Positions 36,846 to 46,726 of a stretch of 64,000 nucleotides of DNA are shown piece after piece (the first letter of the stretch is position 1; each line of letters opens with the position of its first letter). Below the pieces are notes generated by a model, which had not been told where the DNA came from, made no database searches, and saw nothing but the letters and a program-made list of their open reading frames with translations. Position numbers and translations under genes: made by a program. The stretch comes from Flavobacterium pectinovorum (GTDB lineage: Bacteria; Bacteroidota; Bacteroidia; Flavobacteriales; Flavobacteriaceae), in assembly GCF_006438875.1 (NCBI RefSeq), contig NZ_RCZH01000017.1:80530-144529 (forward strand), read 5' to 3'.

Positions 36846-37184
36846 ATGGAAATAAATGAAACTAAAAAATTAGAGAATCTTGAAAAAATAATCGGGAAGT
36901 ATTTCAATAATCCAAAGTCAGCTACTAAATCAGAATTTTATACTGCTCAAATCAAAATCAATTATTATGAACTTGGTTGCGTGATTACCAATATGATAAA
37001 AATGTGCATTTTAACGATAGATAATGAAGGACATATAATTTCAAGCACAAACAAAAAGGCTGTAAATGTTTCGCTTATGTTAGAAATGGTACTTGAAATG
37101 TTTCCTTTAAATGAATTTGAAATGTTAGGCGAAATTAATGAGATATTTATTGGAGATTCGCATAATAGTGAGGAAAAGAGATAA
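36846..37184 (+). CDS. Small hypothetical protein
   Basis: A 112-residue soluble protein with no signal or membrane segment and no family I recognise. It begins with a charged helix (TKKLENLEKIIGKYF), has a hydrophobic middle (YELGCVITNMIKMCILTIDN) and ends in an acidic helix. The gene is divergent from the XRE regulator. Its TAA stop (37182-37184) directly abuts the stop of the convergent HTCS gene, so transcription from the two strands must collide or be ended inside a gene. A link to the regulator is possible but not shown. Confidence 0.6.
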   Translation: MEINETKKLENLEKIIGKYFNNPKSATKSEFYTAQIKINYYELGCVITNMIKMCILTIDNEGHIISSTNKKAVNVSLMLEMVLEMFPLNEFEMLGEINEIFIGDSHNSEEKR

Positions 37185-40100
37185 CTATGAAATATCCCTT
37201 TTCTGAATAATATTCAATTCCTTATTAAAAGAGTTTCTATATTTTTTGATATATTCTGAAGGTTTCATCCCAAACAATTTTACGAATTGTTGACGGAAAT
37301 AACGCTGATCTTCAATACCAACCTGAGGTCCAACCTGTGCGATATTAATATTTTCAGTTAGCATAATTACGGCGGCTCTGCGGATTCTGATCGATCTGAT
37401 AAAAACATTTACGGTTTGTCCTGAAATTGCTTTAATTTTTTTGTAAAGACTTGAATGACTCATACCCATTGCAGCCGAGAAACTTTTCAGGTTAAATTCG
37501 CTGTTTTCAAGATTGGCTTCGACGATTTCGATACATTTATCAAGAAATTCTTTGTATTCAAGAGGAACTTTATTTACGTTTTCACGAAGTGTAATACTAT
37601 CCAGGAAATACTTGCGTAGTTGACCTCTGTTGCGAAGAACGGAATCAACTCGTGCCAGAAGTATATCGCTGTCAAAAGGTTTGGTGACATAATCGTCCGC
37701 ACCTTCGGTAATACTCTGCAAGTGAATATCATTGCTGGTTGTAGCCGTGAGAAGTATCACCGGAATATGGCTTAAATCATCATTTTGCTTGATTTTTTTG
37801 CATAAATCCAAACCGTTCATGCCTTCCATAGAAATATCGCTAAGGACAATATCAGGCATGTGCTTTTCGACCAATTTCAGTCCTTCGAGTCCATTTGCTG
37901 CCGAATAAACAATATAGTTTTTGGTAAAAAGCTGTACCAGATAATGATTCATTTCGGGATTGTCTTCAACTATTAAAAGTACTTTTTTGGTACTGATTAA
38001 TTCCTCCTGTATACTTTCAGGATTTAAGGATTGATCGCTGGTTTTCGGTGCATTTTGACGATCTGCCGGCATTCCTTCCAGAAGTTCACCTACAAGTGGC
38101 GACATTTGCGGACAATTCTCATTGATGCTCATTTCTGCAAAATGACTTTTCCCTTTTGGAAGTATAATCGTAAACGAGGTACCTTTTCCAACTTCACTTT
38201 TACACGTTATTTCGCCATGATGTTTAGTCACAAAATATTTAGCAACATAAAGACCTATTCCAAAACCATTGCTGGATTTAGACTCAATTTGTTTGAATTT
38301 TTCAAAAATAGTATCAAGGTCATTCTCATTAATTCCGCTTCCGGTATCTGATATAATAATAGAAACATCAGCAGTTTTCTCGATTATTTCAATACTTATC
38401 GATCCTTTATTTGGCGTAAATTTGAAAGCATTTGAAATTAAATTAAACAGCGTAATCTCTATTTTTTCGTAATCTCCATATATTTCAGCGGGTGTTTTTT
38501 CTTCAATAAACTGATAATTTAAACTTTTAACCGCTGCCATTTGTGTAAAGCTTTCGTAGATTTCACGACACAGATTATTTAAATTAATCTTAGAAATTTT
38601 GAGTTCATCAAGATCTGTTTCTGCTTTTCTAAATAACAGTAACTGATCTGTAAGACTCAATAATCGTTTTGCATTTTTATAGGCGAGATTCAGGTCGAGA
38701 TCATCTTCAGAACGGTTTTTTCTTTCAATGGCACTTTTCAGCGGATTTAAAATTAAAGACAGCGGAGTGCGCAATTCATGCGCCATATAAGTAAACATAG
38801 AAAATTGCTTTTCGGCATGTTCCTTGTCTTTTTTATGCTCCATACGGGCGAGTTTTATCTCGTAGCGAAGTCTTTCCTTATTTTTATGATAATCTACGTA
38901 AGCATAAATTGCACCGGCAGCAGCGATGAGATAAAAAGTATACGCCCACCAAGTTCTATACCAAGGCGGAAGAATTTTTACCGTCGCGAGTGTTACTTCA
39001 TTCGTCCAATTTCCAAAAACATCGGTTGTTTTTACTTTAAAAACGTAAGTTCCTTCGGTCAATCTGGAATAATTTGCACGGTTATTTTTTGAGGTATAAT
39101 TCCAGTCTTTATCCCAGCCTTCGAGAAAATAAGCGGTATTAATTTTTTCGGAATTGACATAATCAAGATAAACAAAATCAAAACTCAATGCCGATTTTTC
39201 ATAAGGAAGTTCAGCACCGCTTATCATTTCGAGTTTCTTTTCTGTGACATATGGACTGTCCAATTTTAAAGACTGATTGTTGACCAGTAAATCATTCAAT
39301 AAAAATTTTCCGGTATTTTCTTTGTCTTTTATATTGTCAGGATCAAAAACATTGAAACCGTTTATACCGCCAAAAATAAATTCTCCTGTCGAAAGTTTCG
39401 TCCCTGCATTCCAGCTAAATTGATTGCCCTGAAGTCCGTCAGAAACTCCAAAATTTCTAAAAGTATTGTTCTTAGGATTCAATCTCGAAATTCCGTGATA
39501 CGTACTCATCCATAAATTCCCTTTTTTGTCCTCTAAAAGGCGAAGTATGGTATTGCTCGAAAGACCGTTTTGTGTGGTGTAATTTTTGGAAGTGCCTGTT
39601 TTTCGGTTGAATAAAAGCAAACCACCTTCGACGGTACCAATCCAAAGATTTTTGTTTTCATCTTCGGTGATGCATCTAGTCGTATAATCTGAATGATAGG
39701 TTTTTACTTTTTTTGTTTTGGGTTCAATTTCAAAAAAGGAATTAAAAGTTCCTCCCCAGATTTTTCCGTCTTTGGTTTCGTAGAGACACGTAACATCTCG
39801 TAAAGTTGTACTATAACAAACGAATTTGTTTTGTTTTTTGTCAAATTGATATAATGCTCCACTATTTGTAATGGCAAGCCACAACGTTTTTTTTGAATCT
39901 ATAAAAAGCAGCCACGATTCCTGTTCTGCTTTTTTAGTAAATTGATTATAAATCGAAAAATTCTGAATTGCTTTTGATTTTGGATCAATTCGACAGACTC
40001 CGCCTTTCCACATCGCAACCCAAATGGCATTATCAGAATCCCTGACGATGCTTGTAACAAAATTGCTCTGAATTTTTCTCCCCGCAGCTGAGGTTGTCGA

Positions 40101-41255
40101 GTAAACATCGTACGTATTTTGTTTTCTGTTCCAGTATCGCATTCCGGCGCCATCAGTACCAATCCAGATATTTTTCTTTTCATCTTCGCAGAAAGAAAGC
40201 ATGAAATTTGCAGCAGGATCTTCGTCTTCTTTATTAGTCAGCGGATCTTTACTTTTAAAATGGTTGAAATAAAGCGGTTTTTTGCCCATCATACTTACGC
40301 CGCCACGCAGGGTTCCGAACCACATTTCTCCGGTTTTGCTTTCGAATATATCATACAAAGATTTACTGTTAAGCAAGGAAACTGGACCGCTGGCACGATA
40401 TAAAATTGGAGTAGATTGATTTTTTGTAAGTGTGTAAAGTCCGGCTCCGTCAGTCGCCATCCAAAGTCTGTTTTCTTGTTGGTAAAAATCACGTACAACT
40501 GTTTTTTCCGAAAAGTAATTTTTAGAATAAGTATTCAGATTGTGATTATATAAGTACGCACCTTCGTCTGATCCAATCCAAAGTCCTTCATTGGTCAGTT
40601 TAATGCAATTTGCGCCTGTAATTGTATTGTTAAGTAGCGTTAGTTTTTTTGATTTAATATCGTATTGGCAAAGACCAGTTCCGGTTATAAAAACATAGAA
40701 GATTTGTTTTTTTGCATTATAAGATATTGATCTCGCAATATAATTTAGTTTTCCGTTGAAAGGTATTGCCGTTCCAATTTTCTCCCCTTCCTTATAAAGT
40801 ACAATTGCCTCTTTTGCAGCCACAAGAATAATATGCAGAGAGTGAACGGCGATTATTTCGTAAGCAGTAACATTTAGCGGTTTAATTTTTTTATTAATAT
40901 CATAATATTTCAACGGACTAAAAGAAGAACGTTCGGCATTGAAAACTACAGGTCCGGCAGTTGTTCCTATCCACAAATTATTTTCAAAATCACCTTCGAT
41001 ACAGCTAATGGCATTTCCCTGAATCGAATTTGGATCCGTATGGATATGGCGGTAAATTTTAAAATCATTTCCATCATATCTGTTCAATCCGTCAAAAGTT
41101 CCAAACCACATATAGCCATTTTGATCCTGATATATAGACGCAACAGAATTGTTCGAAAGTCCCGATGAAATATCAAGATGTCTTATCGGGTAATTCTGTC
41201 CGGATGCATTTATATACAGCAGGATAATAATAAGAAAGAACTTTAGCTTATTCAT
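37185..41255 (-). CDS. Hybrid two-component system sensor/regulator (HTCS) of PUL2
   Basis: A 1356-residue single-chain two-component protein. After a signal-like N-terminus come two seven-bladed propellers of Reg_prop repeats (about 25-650; WFGTFDGLNRYDG) and a Y_Y_Y domain (about 690-755). A membrane helix follows (WWAYTFYLIAAAGAIYAYV). The histidine kinase has YMAHELRTPLS with the phosphorylated His826, then ATPase motifs NAFKFTPNKG and GFGIGL. A receiver domain carries Asp1140 in DIVLSDISMEG, and an AraC DNA-binding domain ends the chain. HTCS proteins sense periplasmic oligosaccharides and switch on the adjacent PUL. It is divergent from the SusC operon at 42141, so a galactan oligosaccharide is the likely signal. 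Confidence 0.95.
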   Translation of the reverse strand: MNKLKFFLIIILLYINASGQNYPIRHLDISSGLSNNSVASIYQDQNGYMWFGTFDGLNRYDGNDFKIYRHIHTDPNSIQGNAISCIEGDFENNLWIGTTAGPVVFNAERSSFSPLKYYDINKKIKPLNVTAYEIIAVHSLHIILVAAKEAIVLYKEGEKIGTAIPFNGKLNYIARSISYNAKKQIFYVFITGTGLCQYDIKSKKLTLLNNTITGANCIKLTNEGLWIGSDEGAYLYNHNLNTYSKNYFSEKTVVRDFYQQENRLWMATDGAGLYTLTKNQSTPILYRASGPVSLLNSKSLYDIFESKTGEMWFGTLRGGVSMMGKKPLYFNHFKSKDPLTNKEDEDPAANFMLSFCEDEKKNIWIGTDGAGMRYWNRKQNTYDVYSTTSAAGRKIQSNFVTSIVRDSDNAIWVAMWKGGVCRIDPKSKAIQNFSIYNQFTKKAEQESWLLFIDSKKTLWLAITNSGALYQFDKKQNKFVCYSTTLRDVTCLYETKDGKIWGGTFNSFFEIEPKTKKVKTYHSDYTTRCITEDENKNLWIGTVEGGLLLFNRKTGTSKNYTTQNGLSSNTILRLLEDKKGNLWMSTYHGISRLNPKNNTFRNFGVSDGLQGNQFSWNAGTKLSTGEFIFGGINGFNVFDPDNIKDKENTGKFLLNDLLVNNQSLKLDSPYVTEKKLEMISGAELPYEKSALSFDFVYLDYVNSEKINTAYFLEGWDKDWNYTSKNNRANYSRLTEGTYVFKVKTTDVFGNWTNEVTLATVKILPPWYRTWWAYTFYLIAAAGAIYAYVDYHKNKERLRYEIKLARMEHKKDKEHAEKQFSMFTYMAHELRTPLSLILNPLKSAIERKNRSEDDLDLNLAYKNAKRLLSLTDQLLLFRKAETDLDELKISKINLNNLCREIYESFTQMAAVKSLNYQFIEEKTPAEIYGDYEKIEITLFNLISNAFKFTPNKGSISIEIIEKTADVSIIISDTGSGINENDLDTIFEKFKQIESKSSNGFGIGLYVAKYFVTKHHGEITCKSEVGKGTSFTIILPKGKSHFAEMSINENCPQMSPLVGELLEGMPADRQNAPKTSDQSLNPESIQEELISTKKVLLIVEDNPEMNHYLVQLFTKNYIVYSAANGLEGLKLVEKHMPDIVLSDISMEGMNGLDLCKKIKQNDDLSHIPVILLTATTSNDIHLQSITEGADDYVTKPFDSDILLARVDSVLRNRGQLRKYFLDSITLRENVNKVPLEYKEFLDKCIEIVEANLENSEFNLKSFSAAMGMSHSSLYKKIKAISGQTVNVFIRSIRIRRAAVIMLTENINIAQVGPQVGIEDQRYFRQQFVKLFGMKPSEYIKKYRNSFNKELNIIQKRDIS

Positions 41256-42140
41256 AGAAAATTTTTTAAAAGCATGCTATTTTTTGATATACGAAAAATA
41301 AAAAGGATGCGATCTAAAAGCTGAATCAATTATTTATGTGAATATGTTTGAAATCTGATACTTTGCGAAATTAACACAATTATTATGTAATGTTTAAAAA
41401 ACACTACTGGTTTTTTAAAGGAATGAAGGCTTATAATTTTAATGTTTTTTTTGAATCAACACTAAATTTTTGTGTTCACTAATTATTTTTAACGCAGAGA
41501 ACACAAAGATTTTTATCTATGAATGTCTCAGAAAGCGCAAAGTTCACAAAGCTAAACACAATATTGTCATTTCGACGAAGGAGAAATCGCACTCGTAACT
41601 CGACAAAGATTGGCGATTTTGATTGTAGAGTTTCTTACGGAGATTTCTCCTTCGTCGAAATGACAAAATCTTCGATTTTACGTCGTTGCGAGAGATTTAT
41701 TCTCCATAACATTATAGATTTTTAACTCAATAACATAGTTTTTTTGGATTGATTCTTCTTTTGAATTTTTTATTTAAAATTTAAAGCCTTATTAAATTCT
41801 TTTTTTGAGAATATACCGATTAAAAACCACTAGCAATTTGATTGTTAATTCCATTACTATAAAGGTTAATTATTTGTATTATCGTTTTTTTTGAGAGAAA
41901 ATATTGCAGAATATGTTTTTATTAAGTGTTGTGTGTACACTTTTACGAAATTGTCCCCGTTTATAAATGAATTTTTCCCTGTCTTAATACCTTGCTCTGT
42001 GCTTAATTTGCAGGGTGAGTTGACAAGCTATAACGATTGAGTAATACTGCTTTATTTTTTTGTTCAGAGTACGTCAATGAAAACAAACTAACCAACATTA
42101 ATTATCAAAAACTAACTTAAACCAACCCAATTAAAAAAGT
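41256..42140. other. Divergent control region of PUL2
   Basis: This 885-bp gap between the HTCS gene and SusC holds the inverted repeat at 41564-41666 and AT-rich DNA with no convincing gene. The HTCS-responsive promoter of SusC should lie in its right half, but I cannot point to a site with confidence. Confidence 0.5.
41564..41666. repeat. Dispersed inverted repeat (relative of the 2.6 kb and 4.8 kb copies)
   Basis: Perfect 25-bp arms (41564-41588 and 41642-41666; core gtcatttcgacgaaggagaa) enclose 53 bp that include ctcgacaaagattggcgatt. The arm lacks the extra ccgaag triplet of the other copies. A short reading frame over it (41519-41725) is only a by-product of the repeat. Confidence 0.8.
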
Positions 42141-45083
42141 ATGAAAAGAATTAAAACCAAATTTTTACTTTTATTACTCTTACTTCCTTTTTGTGTTTTT
42201 GCTCAGAACACAATTGGCGGTGTAGTTCTGGAAAAGAATACAGGACAACCAATACCGGGAGTAAATATAAAAGTAGGAGGCGCTAATATAAGTACCTCCA
42301 CAGATTTTGACGGAAAATTTCAATTATCAGGAGTGAAATCAGGCAGTCAAATTACGTTTTCCTATACCGGTTATACCAATCAGACTATTGCGGTTGCGGG
42401 ACAAAAAAACATAACCGTATATCTTGAAGAAGATAATAATCAACTAAAAGAAGTTGTTGTTCAGGTAGGTTACGGAAGCGTTAAAAAGAAAGACGCTACA
42501 GGATCTGTAACGGCACTTACCACAAAAGACTTTAACAAAGGAAATAATATTACAACAGAAAACCTGCTTAACGGAAGAGTAGCCGGTTTAACCGTAAATT
42601 CAACGGGTGCTCCGGGTTCTAGTTCTCAAATCAGAATTCGTGGTGGAAGTTCGCTTTTTGCCAGTAATGATCCTCTTATTGTAATTGACGGATTACCTCT
42701 TGATAATACTACAAATACAGGATCTTCGTCCTTTTTAGCTTCATTAAACCCTGCAACTGTAGAATCTATTACGGTTTTAAAAGATGCATCGGCTTCTGCG
42801 ATTTATGGTTCCAGAGCTTCAAATGGTGTAATTATAATTACGACCAAAAAAGGAAGCAAAACATTATCTGTAGATTATAATGTACAATATGCTGCGGGAA
42901 CGCTAACTAAAACGGTTGATGTTTTTAGTGCAGATGAATTTAGAAGTGTTATTGCTGACAGAAGAAGTGATGATCTAAATAAACTGGGAACTGCAAATAC
43001 AGATTGGCAAAAAGCAATCTATAGAAATACAGGAACTATCGATCAGAGTTTAGCCGTTAGAGGAAGTTTATTCAATATCATTCCAACAAGTTTAACGCTG
43101 GGAAATACAGATCAGCAAGGTTTGCGTTTAACCAATACTTTTAAAAGAAACACAGTTGGTTTAGTAATGAATCCAACTTTCCTGGACAATCATTTAAAAT
43201 TGAGGCTTTCTGCCAATTATACAAACGAAAAAAACAGATTTACTGATGCTGTTGAAGGAGCTGCTATTGGCTTTGATCCAACACAGCCTATAAAAGTTGA
43301 TGGTGCACCGTATGGAGGATATTTTGAATATACTACTGGTGTAGATGCCAACGGAAATTATCCGTTAGTTTCAACTGCGGCAAGAAATCCAGTTTCGCAA
43401 TTGTTGAATACAAACGACAGAGGAACAAACGACAGAATTTTTGGGAATTTTGAAATTGATTATAAATTTCATTTTTTACCTGCTTTAAGAGCTGTTGTAA
43501 ATGTTGGTTATGATGAATCAAATGGAGACAGAACAAGATTGGTTGGTGCTGATGCAGGTTCTGCTCCATCAAACAATAACATTCCGTATGGTACAAATGA
43601 ATATACAGAAGCAACCAGAAAAAATAAATTATTAGACACTTATTTAGTTTATAATAAAACGTTTAAATCTTTGAATTTTGAAGCGACAGCTGGTTATTCG
43701 TATCAAAAATTTCAAAGTTCCAAATTTGAAACAGGAAATATTTTAAATCCTGATTTGCCTTCAACATTTCCTGAAACTACCTTAGACACAGATGTTGTTT
43801 TATTAGGATTCTTTGCGAGAACAAATTTAAATTTCAGAGACAAATATTTATTAACGCTATCTTATAGAAGAGATGGTTCTTCAAGATTTGAAGAAGCGAA
43901 TCGTTGGGGAAATTTTCCATCGGTAGCATTTGCATGGAAAATCAAAGAAGATTTCTTTAAAGACAGCACGGTATTATCTGATTTGAAATTAAGATTAAGT
44001 TATGGTATTACAGGACAACAGGATATTCCTGAGCCAAACGGATACCTTCAAAAATACCAGGTTGGCAGCGGAAATTCTGAATACTATTTTGGCGAAAGCC
44101 CGGTTGCAGTTGCACTTCCTTCAAAACGAACAAACAATTTAAAATGGGAAGAAACATCTTCGTACAATGCAGGTCTTGATTTTGGTTTTTTAGACAATCG
44201 CTTAACTGCCGGATTGGATGTTTACTACAAAGAATCTAAAGATTTATTGGTAAATGCAGCAATATCTGATGGTAGTAATTTCTCTAACCGTGTGTATCAA
44301 AATGTTGGAAGCTTTACCACAAAAGGTGTCGAGTTTACGATTAATGCAAATGCTATCAAAACAACGAATTTTAACTGGAATATGAATTTCAATATTTCTA
44401 AATTCGAAAGAAGAATCAAAAATCTGGTAAACGGAAGCGATATCTTTTTGGGAGATAACATTGCAGGAACAGGAACTCCGGGACAAATTTTTAGAGAAGG
44501 TTATACTCCTTATTCTTTCTACGTATACAAACAATTATACAACAACGAAGGAAAACCAATCGAAGGAGCTTTTGCAGATTTAAATGGCGATAACGTCAAA
44601 AATGATGCTGATAAATATATTTACAATAATCCGGATCCTGATTTTACTTTAGGATTTGCTTCTAATATGAATTATAAAAAATTCGATTTTTCATTCAATT
44701 TAAGAGCCAGTGTTGGTAATAGGATTTTTAATGCTGTAGACGCCAGCAGAGCACAATATGATGCTATGGAAAACGGAGGTGTTTTAAGTAATGTTCCTTC
44801 TCAGGTAACACAAACTAATTTTCAAACTACTTCAAATGTAGTATTATCAGATCTTTATATAGAGAATGCTTCATTCTTAAAAATGGACAATATTACGTTA
44901 GGATACACTTTAAACAATTGGTTAAACAGTAAAGCCTCATTAAGAGTATCAACTGGAGTTCAGAACGTTTTTGTAATTACAAAATACAGTGGTTTAGATC
45001 CTGAAATTACGAATAACGGTGTAGACAAAACGATTTACCCGAGACAACGATCTGTTTTATTTGGTCTTAATCTTAAATTTTAA
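42141..45083 (+). CDS. SusC-like TonB-dependent outer-membrane transporter (PUL2)
   Basis: A 980-residue outer-membrane protein. A signal peptide (about 1-22, ending CVFAQ) is followed by a carboxypeptidase-regulatory-like domain (NTIGGVVLEKNTGQPIPGVN). The plug begins LKEVVVQVGYGSVKKKDATG and contains VLKDASASAIYGSRASNGVI, a SusC hallmark. The remaining 700 or so residues are the barrel, ending in an aromatic strand (RQRSVLFGLNLKF). It imports oligosaccharides released at the surface. It leads an operon with SusD (6 bp gap), SusE and enzyme genes, and is divergent from the HTCS. The neighbouring GH53 and GH2 enzymes point to beta-1,4-galactan fragments as cargo. Confidence 0.95.
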   Translation: MKRIKTKFLLLLLLLPFCVFAQNTIGGVVLEKNTGQPIPGVNIKVGGANISTSTDFDGKFQLSGVKSGSQITFSYTGYTNQTIAVAGQKNITVYLEEDNNQLKEVVVQVGYGSVKKKDATGSVTALTTKDFNKGNNITTENLLNGRVAGLTVNSTGAPGSSSQIRIRGGSSLFASNDPLIVIDGLPLDNTTNTGSSSFLASLNPATVESITVLKDASASAIYGSRASNGVIIITTKKGSKTLSVDYNVQYAAGTLTKTVDVFSADEFRSVIADRRSDDLNKLGTANTDWQKAIYRNTGTIDQSLAVRGSLFNIIPTSLTLGNTDQQGLRLTNTFKRNTVGLVMNPTFLDNHLKLRLSANYTNEKNRFTDAVEGAAIGFDPTQPIKVDGAPYGGYFEYTTGVDANGNYPLVSTAARNPVSQLLNTNDRGTNDRIFGNFEIDYKFHFLPALRAVVNVGYDESNGDRTRLVGADAGSAPSNNNIPYGTNEYTEATRKNKLLDTYLVYNKTFKSLNFEATAGYSYQKFQSSKFETGNILNPDLPSTFPETTLDTDVVLLGFFARTNLNFRDKYLLTLSYRRDGSSRFEEANRWGNFPSVAFAWKIKEDFFKDSTVLSDLKLRLSYGITGQQDIPEPNGYLQKYQVGSGNSEYYFGESPVAVALPSKRTNNLKWEETSSYNAGLDFGFLDNRLTAGLDVYYKESKDLLVNAAISDGSNFSNRVYQNVGSFTTKGVEFTINANAIKTTNFNWNMNFNISKFERRIKNLVNGSDIFLGDNIAGTGTPGQIFREGYTPYSFYVYKQLYNNEGKPIEGAFADLNGDNVKNDADKYIYNNPDPDFTLGFASNMNYKKFDFSFNLRASVGNRIFNAVDASRAQYDAMENGGVLSNVPSQVTQTNFQTTSNVVLSDLYIENASFLKMDNITLGYTLNNWLNSKASLRVSTGVQNVFVITKYSGLDPEITNNGVDKTIYPRQRSVLFGLNLKF

Positions 45084-45089
45084 TAAAAG

Positions 45090-46697
45090 ATGAAAAAATA
45101 TATTTTAATAACAATTTTAGCATTGACTACCGTTTTTCAGTCTTGTACTGATGACTTAAACGTAGTGTCTAAAGATGATGACGTTCTTTCGTCAGATGTT
45201 TTATTTTCGACTCCTGCCGGATATAAGCAAGCTTTTGCAGGAGTCTATGGAAATTTAACTTTAACCGGAGTACTTGGTCCTGATAATTCTTCGCTTGAAG
45301 GTGTAGATGCGGGAACGAGCCAGTTTACAAGATGTTTATTGTACTTGCAGGAATTAACCACAGACGAACTGGTTTGGAGTTATGAAAATGACGGAGGAAC
45401 TGCAGAATTACAACGTAATATCTGGACAGCTGCAAATCCTGTTATTTTAGGAATGTTTAGCAGAACGATGGTTTCGGTTTCTTATGCAAATGAATTTTTA
45501 CGTCAGAGTACACCGGAAAAATTAAGTTCAAGAGGTATTACAAATGCTGCAACTTTAGCAGATATAGCACTTTGGCGCAAAGAAGTTCGTGTTTTAAGAG
45601 CGTATGCGTATTATAACATGATGGATTTATTTGGAAAAGCACCAATGTATACCGAAAATGATCCTGTAAATTTTGCCGGACCTGAGTTTAACAGAAAACA
45701 ATTATTTGATTTTATTGAAACAGAATTAAAAGCGGTTTTACCAGATTTAAAAGCAGCCAGAACAAATGAATACGGAAGATTAGACCAATCTATGGCACGT
45801 ATGATTTTGGCTAAAATGTATTTGAACGCACAAGTATATATTCAAGCCGATCGTTTTGATGATTGTATCACAATGTGTAATGAAATTATTGCAGGCGGTT
45901 ATACTTTAAAACCAAAATACCTGGACAATTTTAAAGCAGACAATAATACTTCTGCAGAAATCATTTTCGGAATTCAGTCAGATGGAGCAGTTTCTCAAAA
46001 CTGGGGCGCAACAACTGTTTTAACAAACGGACAAATTGGTGCCTGGGAAAATAATGGTGCTGATTTTGGAATAGGCGGCTGGACAGGAGCGCTTAGAATC
46101 AGAAAAGAATTTGCTCAAAAATTTGACGGTGTAAAATTCAGTCAGGATACCAGAAATACCATAGGAAAAGGTGTTGCGGGCGATCCTGCAAAACAAAGAT
46201 CGATAGATATTGAAGATATTGGCGTAAAAACACAAGGTTATATTTTATCTAAATTCTCTAATAAAACGTCAACAGGAGTAAACGGAATAAGCTCGACTTA
46301 TGCGGATACTGATTTTCCTTTATTTAGATTAGCTGATGTTTATTTAATGTACGCAGAAGCCACTTTAAGAGGCGGAAACGGAACCACAGCTCAAGCATTA
46401 GAGTATGTAAATGATTTAAGAAAAAGAGCTAATAATGGTTCGACAGTTGGAAACATTGCTTTAGGCGACTTAACCCTTGATTTCTTAATTGATGAAAGAG
46501 CGCGTGAATTACATTGGGAAGCACACCGAAGACAAGATTTAATCCGTTTTGGAAAATATACCGGAGGATCTTACAATTGGGCGTGGAAAGGAAATTCTTC
46601 AAAAGGGATTTCGATTCCGGCTTACATGAGCGTTTTCCCTATTCCGGAAGGATCATTGGGAGCTAACAGAAATTTGACTCAAAACACGGGTTACTAA
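45090..46697 (+). CDS. SusD-like outer-membrane glycan-binding lipoprotein (PUL2)
   Basis: A 535-residue lipoprotein whose signal ends TTVFQSC with the acylated Cys19, followed by TDDLNVVSKDDDV. The RagB/SusD pattern is clear: KEVRVLRAYAYYNMMDLFGKAP in the helical core and the closing LIDERARELHWEAHRRQDLIRFG. It forms the extracellular lid of the SusC transporter and binds the glycan. The gene starts 6 bp after SusC and is 29 bp before the SusE-like gene, so it is co-transcribed with both. Confidence 0.93.
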   Translation: MKKYILITILALTTVFQSCTDDLNVVSKDDDVLSSDVLFSTPAGYKQAFAGVYGNLTLTGVLGPDNSSLEGVDAGTSQFTRCLLYLQELTTDELVWSYENDGGTAELQRNIWTAANPVILGMFSRTMVSVSYANEFLRQSTPEKLSSRGITNAATLADIALWRKEVRVLRAYAYYNMMDLFGKAPMYTENDPVNFAGPEFNRKQLFDFIETELKAVLPDLKAARTNEYGRLDQSMARMILAKMYLNAQVYIQADRFDDCITMCNEIIAGGYTLKPKYLDNFKADNNTSAEIIFGIQSDGAVSQNWGATTVLTNGQIGAWENNGADFGIGGWTGALRIRKEFAQKFDGVKFSQDTRNTIGKGVAGDPAKQRSIDIEDIGVKTQGYILSKFSNKTSTGVNGISSTYADTDFPLFRLADVYLMYAEATLRGGNGTTAQALEYVNDLRKRANNGSTVGNIALGDLTLDFLIDERARELHWEAHRRQDLIRFGKYTGGSYNWAWKGNSSKGISIPAYMSVFPIPEGSLGANRNLTQNTGY

Positions 46698-46726
46698 AAC
46701 TTTTTTAAACTTAAACGATACACAAA

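Noticed and set aside
37185..41255. HTCS receiver or kinase thought to be degenerate
   Set aside because: His826, the ATPase motifs and Asp1140 are all present, so the protein appears fully functional.
41519..41725. 68-residue plus-strand reading frame
   Set aside because: It runs across the inverted repeat at 41564-41666 and has a composition dictated by the repeat.
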